Assembly (NCBI GenBank): GCA_963794745.1
Contig: CAWCEZ010000007.1
Coordinates: 186,001-250,000 of the forward strand
Reading direction: 5' to 3'
DNA: 64,000 bases
Source: Fen-671 sp963794745
Lineage (GTDB): Bacteria; Actinomycetota; Acidimicrobiia; Acidimicrobiales; Palsa-688
The notes below the pieces were generated by a model. It was not told the DNA's origin. It worked only from the letters and a program-made list of their open reading frames with translations, and did no database searches. Positions 44,520 to 53,270 of this stretch are shown in pieces (within the stretch, counting starts at the first letter, position 1; each line of letters begins with the position of its first letter). The position numbers and the translations under genes were made by a program.

Positions 44520-44966
44520 ATGAGCACTGAAGTTTTGGGACGCGGTGAGGCCGTAAGACAGTTCACGGCACGTGGGAGCATGATGTTCTTCAAGGCCTTG
44601 GCCGAGCAAGATGGCGGCGACCTTTCAGTCATGGAGCGCACACTTCCTCCCGGTGGTCGCAGGCCTCCGCCGCACCGCCATAGCAATTGCTCCGAGGCGT
44701 ACTTCGTCCTGGACGGGCAGGTGTCGGTGGTCATAGAGGGCGAGGACTTATTGGTTGGGCCGGAGGGTTTCCTCCTCGTCCCGCGCGGCACCGCCCATAC
44801 GTTCGGCAACAGCGGGGAAGTCGAGGCCCGGCTCCTCGTCATCCATGCTCCCGCCATGGATGCCTACTTCGCCGGCCTGCACGAGCTGTGGAGCCGCCCC
44901 GGCCCTCCCGCCCTGGACGAGGAGCGAGCGCTCATGGCTCGCTTCGGCATGGAGCCGGCCCCCTAG
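44520..44966 (+). CDS. cupin domain protein
   Basis: 148 aa, one cupin barrel. MERTLPPGGRRPPPHRHSNC then SEAYFVLDGQVSVVIEGEDL is cupin motif 1 with His-x-His and Glu; LLVPRGTAHTFGNSGEVEAR is motif 2 with the last His. A metal-binding small-molecule sensor or enzyme; no specific role visible. Confidence 0.85.
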   Translation: MSTEVLGRGEAVRQFTARGSMMFFKALAEQDGGDLSVMERTLPPGGRRPPPHRHSNCSEAYFVLDGQVSVVIEGEDLLVGPEGFLLVPRGTAHTFGNSGEVEARLLVIHAPAMDAYFAGLHELWSRPGPPALDEERALMARFGMEPAP

Positions 44967-45070
44967 GCAAGGATTTCCCCGGTTGATCGCGCTCCGAGCA
45001 GCACACTAAGTAAGCGAGCCCCGAATGGGGCACAACGATAAGTGGCAAACAGCCTCTGAACGGAAGGACG

Positions 45071-45850
45071 ATGATGGTACTCAAGATCGCAGCAGGGGCG
45101 ATGGCCGCCGCCATGCTCCTTGGCGGAGCCGGCCTGGCAGCTCATGGGAGCTCGTCTCATGGGAGCTCGTCGGTCCGTCTGGCCGCCGCAGTTTCGAAGC
45201 CGGAGGATCCCAAGTGCCCGGCCGGGACCACGACGGTCACGGTTGACGGCTACGCGACGGCTCAAGCACCCCCGAACGAGATAACGATCAGCCTCGGGGT
45301 CCAGACCCAATCGACAAAGGCGAACGTCGCCCTCACCAACAACTCGACCAAGGCCAATGCCGTTGTGGCCAAACTGATCAGCGACGGTGTGGCCAAGGAC
45401 GACATCCAGACCTCCAACCTGTCTATCCAGCCCGTCTACAGTGGCCCCAAACAAGTACTGACGGGCTACCAGGTAAACGACACGCTGACCGTCACCCTGC
45501 TCAACCTGAACACTGCCGGCAGCATCATCGACGATGCGGCCCAGATCGCCGGAAATTCCATCCTTGTGAACAACATCTCGTTCTCGCTGCAAAACGACGG
45601 CACCATCCTCGCCGAGGCCCGTGCGGCGGCAGTACGCCAGGCCGTAGCACAGGCACACGCGATGGCATCCGCCGCCGGCATGGTCCTCGGGACGCTTTGC
45701 TCCCTGGTAGACAACACCTCGCAGCCGCAGCCCAACTCTGTTGGTTCCCCGGAGCCTTTGGCCGCGAAGGCGTCCAGCACCCCGGTTGAAGCGGGCGAGG
45801 AATCAGTAACCGCTGACGTCACTGCGGTGTACGCGCTCGACAACGCCTAG
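45071..45850 (+). CDS. SIMPL domain-containing secreted protein (DUF541)
   Basis: 259 aa. An N-terminal signal segment (MMVLKIAAGAMAAAMLLGGA) is followed by a short Ser-rich linker encoded by a 15-bp tandem duplication. The body has TTTVTVDGYATAQAPPNEIT, ISLGVQTQST and STKANAVVAKLISDGVAKDD then IQTSNLSIQPVYSG, the characteristic SIMPL pattern (BP26/OMP28 type). Ends with a beta-strand, VTADVTAVYALDNA. Surface or cell-wall protein of unclear function, linked to stress resistance in other bacteria. Confidence 0.88.
   Translation: MMVLKIAAGAMAAAMLLGGAGLAAHGSSSHGSSSVRLAAAVSKPEDPKCPAGTTTVTVDGYATAQAPPNEITISLGVQTQSTKANVALTNNSTKANAVVAKLISDGVAKDDIQTSNLSIQPVYSGPKQVLTGYQVNDTLTVTLLNLNTAGSIIDDAAQIAGNSILVNNISFSLQNDGTILAEARAAAVRQAVAQAHAMASAAGMVLGTLCSLVDNTSQPQPNSVGSPEPLAAKASSTPVEAGEESVTADVTAVYALDNA
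45141..45170 (+). repeat. perfect 15-bp tandem duplication in the SIMPL gene
   Basis: CTCATGGGAGCTCGT occurs twice head to tail (45141-45155, 45156-45170), encoding HGSSSHGSSS just after the signal peptide. Recent slippage duplication, probably neutral for function. Confidence 0.9.
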
Positions 45851-45869
45851 TCGCCAGGGCAACACATCA

Positions 45870-46286
45870 GTGCCAGCCTGGGCCTGCCCGAAATGCCACC
45901 GACAGTTTGGCAGGCGCGGGCAGTCCCATGAATGCGCTCCGGCCATGTTGCTGGAGGACTACTTCGCCACCGGGCCCGCTCACGAGCGTCCCGTGTTCGA
46001 TGCCGTCATGTCACACCTGCGCCACGTCGGCCCTGTGCACGTGGAGCCTGTCTCGGTCGGGATTTTCCTTAAGAAATCACGCACATTTGTGGAGCTCCGT
46101 CCCATGACCAAATGGGTAGCGGTCTCGTTCTGCCTACTTCACCCGGCCAGGCACAAGCTCATCACGCGAAAAGTCCTCCAGTACAACGGGCGTTATTACC
46201 ACGTGGCCAACGTAGCCAGGCCCTCGCAGATCGACGAGGGCCTGGTTGACCTGCTTACCGAGGCGTACTTCAGCTCTCCCGACTGA
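45870..46286 (+). CDS. DUF5655-type protein with N-terminal zinc-finger-like motif
   Basis: 138 aa from a GTG. WACPKCHRQFGRRGQSHEC carries a CxxC...H...C arrangement that could bind zinc. The remainder, HERPVFDAVMSHLRHVGPVH, FLKKSRTFVELRPMTKWVAV and VDLLTEAYFSSPD, matches the DUF5655/DUF1801-like small domain found across actinobacteria. Function unknown. Confidence 0.75.
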   Translation: MPAWACPKCHRQFGRRGQSHECAPAMLLEDYFATGPAHERPVFDAVMSHLRHVGPVHVEPVSVGIFLKKSRTFVELRPMTKWVAVSFCLLHPARHKLITRKVLQYNGRYYHVANVARPSQIDEGLVDLLTEAYFSSPD

Positions 46287-46295
46287 CGGCGCGAG

Positions 46296-46595
46296 CTAGC
46301 CGCGCCGGGACAGCCCGTCAGCGCTGTCGATGGGGAAAAAGTCAAAGGGGCGTTCAGGTGGCGTGTGCCCGTTGGTGGCGACCAGCAGCGCGGGTTGGAG
46401 CCTCTCGGTTTCGAAGCGGCGATAATCGTCTTCCGACTCCCAGACGTCGATGATCCGCCAACCGCTCGCCGTTCGGGCCGACACGTGGGCAACCAAACCA
46501 GCGACCGGCGCCTCCCCTACTTCGGCTTCAACCCTGGTAGCCATCTCCTTGGTGACACCGGGCATTTCCTGGCAGTACGCGTACATGGCTTTCAC
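46296..46595 (-). CDS. small protein of antibiotic-biosynthesis-monooxygenase (ABM)-like fold
   Basis: 99 aa. MYAYCQEMPGVTKEMATRVE, VAGLVAHVSARTASGWRIID and VWESEDDYRRFETERLQPAL give the ferredoxin-like beta-alpha-beta pattern of ABM/dimeric alpha-beta barrel proteins. The ATG at 46586 (MYAYC) after AAAGGTGAAAG is likelier than the GTG at 46595. Divergent from a TetR gene across a palindrome, so probably its target. Confidence 0.65.
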   Translation of the reverse strand: MKAMYAYCQEMPGVTKEMATRVEAEVGEAPVAGLVAHVSARTASGWRIIDVWESEDDYRRFETERLQPALLVATNGHTPPERPFDFFPIDSADGLSRRG

Positions 46596-46602
46596 CTTTC
46601 AG

Positions 46603-46643
46603 TTAGAGTAACCATCTATCGGATCTAGTGTTACTATATCTAA
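46603..46643. promoter_or_regulatory. candidate TetR operator between divergent genes
   Basis: TTAGAGTAAC (46603-46612) and GTTACTATATCTAA (46630-46643) form an inverted repeat with small gaps (arms TTAGA/TCTAA and GTAAC/GTTAC). The right arm runs into the ATG of the TetR gene at 46644, and TACTAT at 46632 could be a -10 box for a leaderless transcript. Confidence 0.5.
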
Positions 46644-47315
46644 ATGCCCGGACCTGTCAAGAGGCGTTCTTACGACAACTCTCGGCGCGAGGCGGGCGCT
46701 CGTCAGACCCGGCGCAGCATCGTGGCCGCGGCACAGGAGCTGTTCGTACAGAACGGCTACCCGGCCACGACCTTCCCGGCTATCGCGGAGGCGGCCGGCG
46801 TGAGCGTGCAGACGGTCTTTGCACATTTTCCGGCCAAGCGTGACCTGCTCAAGGAGGTAATTGACCAGGCCGTCGTCGGCGATGACGAACCGGTACCCTT
46901 GCGCAATCGTCCCGAGGTAGCGGCGATCCTCGCCGAAGCAGACCCCGCAGGAAAGCTCCGCCTTCACGCCGCCCATGCCGTCGCAATTTCGCGGAGGGCC
47001 ACGTCAGTCGACCAGATGCTGCGCAGTGCCGCCGCCGTAGACCCCGAAGCAGCAGAACTGTGGAAACGCGGCTCGCAAGACAGGCAGGGCGGAATGGAAC
47101 AGTTCGCTGCACATCTCTTCCACGGCGGCCATCTACGGGAGGGCCTTTCCGTCCATCAAGCGGCGGACCGCCTCGCTGTGCTGATCGATCCTGAGCTATA
47201 CCGGCTGACCGTAGGGGTAAGGGGCTGGTCGCCCGAGGAGCATGAGGAATGGCTCGCCCAAATGCTCGTCGCCTCACTGCTCCCACCGGCCGCGTCTGGC
47301 GGCACGAACACGTAA
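46644..47315 (+). CDS. TetR family transcriptional regulator
   Basis: 223 aa. The HTH is ARQTRRSIVAAAQELFVQNG, YPATTFPAIAEAAGVSVQTV, then FAHFPAKRDLLKEVIDQA. The C-terminal ligand domain is a TetR_C type with IDPELYRLTVGVRGWSPEEH then EEWLAQML. No Shine-Dalgarno before the ATG, which abuts the putative operator; a leaderless, autoregulated transcript is likely. Confidence 0.92.
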   Translation: MPGPVKRRSYDNSRREAGARQTRRSIVAAAQELFVQNGYPATTFPAIAEAAGVSVQTVFAHFPAKRDLLKEVIDQAVVGDDEPVPLRNRPEVAAILAEADPAGKLRLHAAHAVAISRRATSVDQMLRSAAAVDPEAAELWKRGSQDRQGGMEQFAAHLFHGGHLREGLSVHQAADRLAVLIDPELYRLTVGVRGWSPEEHEEWLAQMLVASLLPPAASGGTNT

Positions 47316-47442
47316 ACGTTTTTGGGTGAGCCCATCGGGCCCCTGTTCGCCAGTACAAACCGTCGGCTGAGGGTACAGAGTTAGATGTGACCACCCAAGT
47401 CCTCGGGCCGCTCGTGCTGACGCTCGGGATCGCGCCTGCTTT

Positions 47443-48846
47443 GTGACCCGGGCTGCGATTGTCGGCGCGAGCGGTTACGTCGGCCGGCGCCTGAGCGACC
47501 ACCTTGCGGCCAACGGTTTCGACGTCGTCGCACTGGCCCGGCGCCCACTGGCGTTGAAGGGGCCGACGCAGGGCCCAGGGAGCCTGCGGTCCGTGAGCGT
47601 GGACATCGCAGACGAAGCAGCCACTACGGCCGCTCTGCAGGGGTCGGACGTCGCCTTCTATCTCGTCCATGCCATGGCCGACGAGGGAGACTTTGCAAGC
47701 CGCGACAGGGCTTTGGCTGCCGCTTTCGCCCGTTCTGCGCGGCGGGCCGGTACCGGTCGCATCGTCTACCTCGGAGGCTTGGGAGGCGGCAACCACGAGA
47801 AGCTTTCGGCCCACCTGGCCAGCCGTCAGGAGGTCGCTGACATCCTGGCGGGGTCGGGGACACCGTTCGTGGAGCTCCGAGCGGCGGTGGTCCTGGGGGC
47901 GGGGAGCATCTCGTTCGAGATGTTGCGGTCCCTAACCGAACGTCTCCCGGCTATGGTGTGCCCGCGGTGGGTCCGGACCCGTCTCCAGCCCGTGGCTGAA
48001 AGTGACCTGATGGACTACCTGGCCCAGTCGGTCCTGGTCCCTCCGGGCACCTATGAGATCGGGAGCCCCGATGTCACCTCGTACCGGGAAATGATCAATA
48101 TCTACGCAGCCGAACGGGGGCTCCGGCCTCGTTGGATCGTGACTGTTCCCCTACTCAGCACATCCTTGTCGGCTCGCTGGGTCGACTTGGTCAGCCCGGT
48201 CAACCGCAAAGTAAGCCATGCCCTGATCGAGAGCCTTGTCAATGAGGTCGTCGTGGTTGACCCCGCCCCCGCTGGAGCCTTCAGCGTTCGTCCCATGCCT
48301 GTGCGCGCCGCCATCGCCAAGGCCATTGCCGATGAGACCGCGCGGCTACCCGATGAGCTTTTCGAACGCGCCCCGGGCCTTGAGGGCGGGATTTACACGG
48401 TCCGCCGCGAGGTCTCCCTCCAGCCCGGGACCGTCGAAGCCCTCCGGGACAACATCGCCCTCATCGGCGGGAGCCTCGACTGGTACGGGCTTGCGTGGGC
48501 CTGGAGGCTCCGCCTTGCTCTTGGCCGCCTTTTTGGCGAGCACCTGACGCTGAGCAAGCCTCCCCGTCTAGAAATGGGCGCCCAGGCCGACTGGTGGCGC
48601 GCAGCGAGGGTCGACCGCGGCCACCTTGTCCTGGCTTCGGTCGACTGGGCTTTCGGCGAAGCGTGGCTCGGGTACCAGACGACGTCGCGCCCTCCCGCGC
48701 TGTTGCAGGTGGCCGCCTTCCGGCCGAAGGGCCTACTGGGCCTGGCTTACTGGCGTGCGCTGTGGCCAGTGCATTGGTTGGTTTTTTGGTTGATGTGCCG
48801 GGCGCAGATCCGAGCGGCCCGCCGCGTCCGCATCGCGTCCGCATAA
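47443..48846 (+). CDS. NAD(P)H-binding SDR fused to DUF2867 domain
   Basis: 467 aa, GTG start. AAIVGASGYVGRRLSDHLAA is an atypical SDR Rossmann motif; DVAFYLVHAMADEGDF and RIVYLGGLGGGNHEKLSAHL follow, as does VELRAAVVLGAGSISFEMLR. The C-terminal ~150 residues (SLDWYGLAWAWRLRLALGRL...ADWWRAARVDRGHLVLASVD...LGYQTTSRP) are the DUF2867 domain. The combination is common in actinobacteria; activity unproven, perhaps lipid or quinone reduction. Confidence 0.85.
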   Translation: MTRAAIVGASGYVGRRLSDHLAANGFDVVALARRPLALKGPTQGPGSLRSVSVDIADEAATTAALQGSDVAFYLVHAMADEGDFASRDRALAAAFARSARRAGTGRIVYLGGLGGGNHEKLSAHLASRQEVADILAGSGTPFVELRAAVVLGAGSISFEMLRSLTERLPAMVCPRWVRTRLQPVAESDLMDYLAQSVLVPPGTYEIGSPDVTSYREMINIYAAERGLRPRWIVTVPLLSTSLSARWVDLVSPVNRKVSHALIESLVNEVVVVDPAPAGAFSVRPMPVRAAIAKAIADETARLPDELFERAPGLEGGIYTVRREVSLQPGTVEALRDNIALIGGSLDWYGLAWAWRLRLALGRLFGEHLTLSKPPRLEMGAQADWWRAARVDRGHLVLASVDWAFGEAWLGYQTTSRPPALLQVAAFRPKGLLGLAYWRALWPVHWLVFWLMCRAQIRAARRVRIASA

Positions 48847-48943
48847 AAGCTCAATCAGTTGTCCATCGACTGGTCAGCCGATCGTTGTGTTGGTGACGCG
48901 AGCTACGCGAGCCCGTCGGAACACGATAAGACAGGAGACAACC

Positions 48944-49670
48944 ATGCAGTACATGCTTATTCACGTCCAGCCAGAAGAGGTCGGCGCCGAGCAGGGGCAG
49001 TCCTGGCGCCACGATGCCCCCCTCACCGCCTGGCTGGAGGAAACCGGCCCTACAGGGGTCGGGCTCCAGGGAAGCCGCCTCCGCCCTGGCACCGATGCGA
49101 CGACCGTGCGCTCCAGGCGGGGAGAGCTGATCGTCACCGACGGCCCCTTCGCCGAGACGAAGGAGCAGTTGGCCGGTTACGACCTCCTCGAGTGCGCGGA
49201 TATCGACGAGGCGATCGGCTGGGCCTCCAAGCACCCGACCCTGTGCAACGGCGCGATCGAGGTCCGGGCCTTGGTCGGTGGCACCCAGCCGGCCCGGCTG
49301 CCGCAGCAGCGGGAAGGCACGATCCGCTACGTGCTCCTGGTCTGCTTGGGCGAGGATTTCCAGATGGGCCCCAGGACCAGACCGAGATGGGGCCGGCCAC
49401 AGACGCCTGGGTGAAAGAAATGGACGGCAGGCGGGCCCGCTTGTTCGGCAGCCAGCTGGAGGGCCCGAGCGCGCCCGGACCGTGCGGCGCAAGGGCGCCC
49501 AAGTGATGGTGACCGACGGCCCCTTCGCGGAGACCAAGGAGCAGATCGCCGGCTTCGACGTCCTCGAGTGCGCCGACCTCGACGAAGCCCTCGAGGTTGC
49601 AGCCAAGCACCCCATGGCCAGGTTCGGCATGCTCGAGGTGAGGCCGTTCTGGGATCCCGAAGAGCCGTAG
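48944..49670 (+). CDS. double YCII-domain (DGPF) protein, frameshifted
   Basis: ATG after AGGAGA. Domain 1: MQYMLIHVQPEEVGAEQ, ELIVTDGPFAETKEQLAGYD then LLECADIDEAIGWASKHP. Domain 2: IRYVLLVCLGEDFQMGP, break near 49368, TDAWVKEMDGRRARLFGSQL, break near 49465, VMVTDGPFAETKEQIAGFDV then LECADLDEALEVAAKHP. The DGPF motif occurs once per domain, with the catalytic-type His and Asp kept. About 241 aa. DGPF genes are the known partners and targets of ECF42 sigma factors, one of which follows 26 bp later. Confidence 0.83.
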
Positions 49671-49696
49671 CCGGTCCGGGCCGGGGGGAACTCGCC

Positions 49697-50998
49697 ATGG
49701 AGCCCCCGCGGGGAACGGGCAACGCTGGGCAAGGTGTGCAGCACGTTGTGGCCACGGTCTTCCGTGAGGAGTGGGGCCGCGTCCTGGCCACTCTCATCCA
49801 TCGGACCGGGGACTGGGACCTTGCCGAAGAATGTGCCCAGGACGCCTTTGCCGAGGCGCTGGAGCGGTGGCCGAAAGATGGGCTCCCCCCGCGGCCGGGC
49901 GCGTGGCTGATGACCGTCGCCGGCAACCGGGCCATCGACCGGCTCCGACGAGGCAAAGTCCATGCCAGCAAGATCGAGCAAATTGCGGCGCTGGCCCCTA
50001 CCGGCGCCGGCGGCCCCGACGAGGAGGGGGACGTGACCGACCAACTTTCCCCCACCGAAGGCAGTGCTTTACCCGACGAGCGCCTCCGCCTCATCTTCAC
50101 CTGCTGTCACCCCGCCGTTGCCATGGAAGCTCGTGTCGCTCTCACCTTGCGTACCCTCGCCGGGTTGACGACTGCCGAGATAGCTCGCGCTTTCCTTGTC
50201 CCGGAGGCCACCATGGCCAAGCGCCTGGTGCGGGCCAAACAAAAGATCGCCCACGCCGGGGTGCCATACCGCGTGCCACCGCCCAGCGCCTTGCCCAAGC
50301 GCACCGCAGGCGTGCTGGCGGTGCTCTACCTGCTCTTCAACGAGGGCTATTCGGCAAGCGCAGGAGCAGAGCTGGTACGCAAGAACCTCTGCGACGACGC
50401 CGTGATGTTGGCCCGGTTGCTGGCTGAGCTCATGCCTGAAGAGCCCGAGGTAAAAGGACTTTTGGCGCTAATGATGTTCCATCGTTCCCGGCAAGCGGCG
50501 CGCGTTGACCACAACGGCGACCTCATCACCCTGGAAGCGCAGGACCGGGCCTTGTGGGACCACGCCGTCATCGAGCAAGCCGAGGAGGTCCTCGGCTCGG
50601 CATTGGCTAAAAACCAGCCGGGTACTTACCAACTACAGGCTGCCATCGCCGGGTGCCACGCCCTCGCGCCGAGCGCGGACGTGACGGATTGGCCCCGCAT
50701 CGCCAATATTTACGACCAACTGCTCGAGATGACGGGTTCGCCGGTGGTGGAGCTCAACCGTGCGGTTGCGGTTGCCATGGCCGATGGCCCGGCCGTCGGG
50801 CTGGCATTGGTGGACGAGCTCGAGGCATCTGGCGAACTGTCCCAGTACTATCTCTTGTCGGCTACCCGTGCCGACCTCTTGCGCCGCTTGGGCCGGCGGG
50901 CAGAAGCAGCCGCCGCCTACCGTGATGCGCTCGCCCTCGTGGCCACCGAGCCCGAACAGCGTTTCCTCGCAGCCCGGTTGGCAGAACTTACCCGCTAA
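49697..50998 (+). CDS. ECF42-type RNA polymerase sigma factor
   Basis: 433 aa, much longer than an ordinary ECF sigma. Region 2: VVATVFREEWGRVLATLIHR, DWDLAEECAQDAFAEALERW, AWLMTVAGNRAIDRLRRGKV. Region 4: ALTLRTLAGLTTAEIARAFL then VPEATMAKRLVRAKQKI. The C-terminal ~220 residues form the helical, TPR-like extension typical of ECF42 (VLAVLYLLFNEGYSASAGAE; LQAAIAGCHALAPSADVTDW; VELNRAVAVAMADGPAVGLA). The extension is thought to regulate activity in place of an anti-sigma factor. Start ATG at 49697; the frame is open upstream within the DGPF gene. Confidence 0.93.
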   Translation: MEPPRGTGNAGQGVQHVVATVFREEWGRVLATLIHRTGDWDLAEECAQDAFAEALERWPKDGLPPRPGAWLMTVAGNRAIDRLRRGKVHASKIEQIAALAPTGAGGPDEEGDVTDQLSPTEGSALPDERLRLIFTCCHPAVAMEARVALTLRTLAGLTTAEIARAFLVPEATMAKRLVRAKQKIAHAGVPYRVPPPSALPKRTAGVLAVLYLLFNEGYSASAGAELVRKNLCDDAVMLARLLAELMPEEPEVKGLLALMMFHRSRQAARVDHNGDLITLEAQDRALWDHAVIEQAEEVLGSALAKNQPGTYQLQAAIAGCHALAPSADVTDWPRIANIYDQLLEMTGSPVVELNRAVAVAMADGPAVGLALVDELEASGELSQYYLLSATRADLLRRLGRRAEAAAAYRDALALVATEPEQRFLAARLAELTR

Positions 50999-51946
50999 CC
51001 CAACCAGTACTGAGGCGCGGGGACTAGTTCGCCCAGCTCTTCCCAAAGGTCGTCCGGGACCGCCGTGTGGTAGAGCGCCAGGGTTTCGTCGATGCGACCC
51101 GGCCTTGACACCCCTACGACCGTGGACGAGATCCTGGGGTCCCGGGTCGAGAACTGCAGCGCTGCCGCTCGCAGTGGGACGCCACGCTTCGCGCAGCACC
51201 TTTCCATCGCGGTCACGGCGTCGAGAACGGGCTGCGGCGCCGGCTGATACCCATATTTAGGCAACTGGGCAACCCCTTTTGCCAGGATCCCACCGCCGAA
51301 AACAGCGGCGTTGACCACAGAAGTCCCACAGCTTCTCGCTTTATCGATCAGCGCCTCGGCCGAGCGGTCGAGGAGCGTGTAGCGGTTGTGGGTGAGCAGC
51401 ACGTCGAACTGTGCCACGTCGAGGTACTGGCTCAGAAGGCCAACGCCGCCGCCCGCCAACCCGATCGCCCCGATAACGTGCTCGTCGCGGAGGGCCAGAA
51501 GCGCTTCGAGGGCGCCGCCGGGCGCTGTTGCCTCTTCGAAGCTGACGTGGTGCGGGTCGTGCAAGTAGACGAGCTCGAGATGACCGGTCCCAAGGCGCGC
51601 GGCGCTCGAAAAGACAGAGCGCCTGACTTGGGCACCACTGAAGTCCCCCGTTTTCAGGTCCCTGTCGGCCTTGGTGGCGACCACGTAACCGTCCGGGACG
51701 CCCCCGAGCTCGCCGAGGACAAGCCCGATAATGCGTTCCACCGAGCCGTCCCCGTAGGCGGGCGCCGTGTCGACCCAATTGATCGGGCTCGCGAGCGCGC
51801 TCACGGACCGTCTCCAGGGCACGCTCCGTAGGGACCTCGTACCCGAAGACGTCAGGGATACTGCTCATTGGGCCCCACCGATGCAAAGTGGCGTCACCTG
51901 CAACCCGGATTCTTGTGAGGTTTACCTTGGGTAGATGCTCGGCCAT
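50995..51946 (-). CDS. aldo/keto reductase (aldose 1-dehydrogenase-like), frameshifted
   Basis: N-terminal part from the ATG at 51946 (MAEHLPKVNLTRIRVAGDAT, ending VPTERALETVRERA); break near 51795; then LASPINWVDTAPAYGDGSVE, VVATKADRDLKTGD, LELVYLHDPHHVSFEEATAP, FDVLLTHNRYTLLDRSAEAL and VVGVSRPGRIDETLALY. A close relative of the protein at 4759-5700, sharing the same LLDRSA, FGGGILAKG and TVVG blocks. Predicted to oxidise aldoses such as galactose at C1. It begins 2 bp after the LacI gene stop, so both are in one operon divergent from the beta-galactosidase operon. Confidence 0.83.
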
Positions 51947-51948
51947 GT

Positions 51949-53036
51949 CTAGGCGGACTGCCTCGGCACAAGCTCGGTGGGGAGCACGACCTGGCGGGGG
52001 CCGCTCCGTCCGGTCATTAGGGCGTCGAGGATGCTAACCGCTTCGACGGCAGACTGCTCGAGCGGGTTGCGCATGGTGGTCAGCGGCGGCTCTGCCATCG
52101 TCGCGGCCGCGGAGTCGTCGAAACCGGCCACCGCTACGTCCTCGGGCACACGCCGGCCGGCTTGGCGCAGCGCAGCGATGACGCCCAGGGCCATGAGGTC
52201 GGAGGCTGCGAACACGGCGTCGATGTCAGGGTGCTGGTCGAGGATACGCGCTGCGCTCAAACGGCCGCTCAGGACCGACCAGTCGCCCTCGGCAGCCAGG
52301 CTGTCCCGGAACGCCTCGCCGGTGGCCCTGCGGTACCCCTCGAAGCGGCCACGGCCACTACTTGTGTTCAGCGGCCCCGTCACGGTGGCAATGCGCGAGC
52401 GGCCCCGGCTCAGCAAGTACGTCACCATCTCGTGGGCCCCGGCCTCGTCGTCGACTGCTACCCAGGAAAGCCCGTTGTTCTCATAACCGAGCGGGCGGCC
52501 CATGACCACTAAAGGCAAGTGGCTGTTCGCTAGCCGGGCCAGCATCGGCTCCCCCAAACGGGGCAGGGCAAGGAGCGCGCCATCGACGTGCCCGGCGCTC
52601 AGGTAGTTGCCCAGGAAGGTTTCTTCCTCGTGGTCCCCCGCCACAGTGACCAGGAGGTGGCGGCCCTGCAGGCGCAACTCGCGGGTAAAGACTTTGACGA
52701 ACATGCCGAAGTTCGGGTCCTCGAAGAGGCGCTCCTCGTCTTCGGAGATGACGAAGGCGACCGAGCCGGTGCGCCCTCCGGCGAGGTTACGGGCGGCCTG
52801 GTTGACCGAATAGCCGAGAGCCTCGATGGCGTTGTTGACGCTCTCGACGAGATCGTGCCGCACATGGTGGGCGCCGTTGAGTACCCGCGACACCGTCCCC
52901 CTCGACACGCCGGCAAGATCGGCGACATCTTCGATCGTGGGCCGGCTGCGCCTCCTCGGGGTGCCCAGGGCCGGCAGCCGAGGGCTTGCCGCCGGCGCGA
53001 CGGGCCCGTCGTCGGCGGGTCGGCAAGGTGGGTCAC
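51949..53036 (-). CDS. LacI family transcriptional regulator, probably frameshifted at N-terminus
   Basis: The HTH reads RPTIEDVADLAGVSRGTVSR then VLNGAHHVRHD, followed by LGYSVNQAARNLAGGRTGSV and a ligand domain (LRLQGRHLLVTVAGDHEEET; AGHVDGALLALPRLGEPML; VFAASDLMALGVIAALRQAG; GFDDSAAATMAEPPLTTMRN). A GTG at 52908 lies inside the HTH and cannot be the true start. In frame the coding sequence runs back to about 52995; a break there leads to the GTG at 53036 (VTHLADPPTTG). Presumed repressor of the divergent transporter/beta-galactosidase operon through the palindrome at 53180. Confidence 0.88.
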
Positions 53037-53179
53037 TTCGGCGATCCTAGAAGAGGCGGCTTAACGTTGACCAGCGCCGCGACGGGTTGACGGCGCTCGC
53101 CCCGACCATGTGGGACAAAAGTTCGCAGGCGCGGCTCCCAACTCCTACATGGCCCTGCTATGGTACGGCCCGTGGGTGT

Positions 53180-53191
53180 GGGAGCGCTCCC
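53180..53191. promoter_or_regulatory. CebR-like LacI operator GGGAGCGCTCCC
   Basis: A perfect 12-bp palindrome, in context TGGGAGCGCTCCCT (53179-53192). It agrees with the known actinobacterial CebR-type operator TGGGAGCGCTCCCA in 13 of 14 positions. It lies between the divergent LacI and binding-protein genes, 80 bp upstream of the latter, and about 16 bp downstream of a TATGGT (53159) that could be a -10 box. Confidence 0.8.
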
Positions 53192-53270
53192 TTGGCTGGC
53201 CAGGGAGGCAGCCTGTCTTGTGCGTTCCCATGACGCGTAGGGACCGACGACCTCAACCAAGGGGGTAAAC

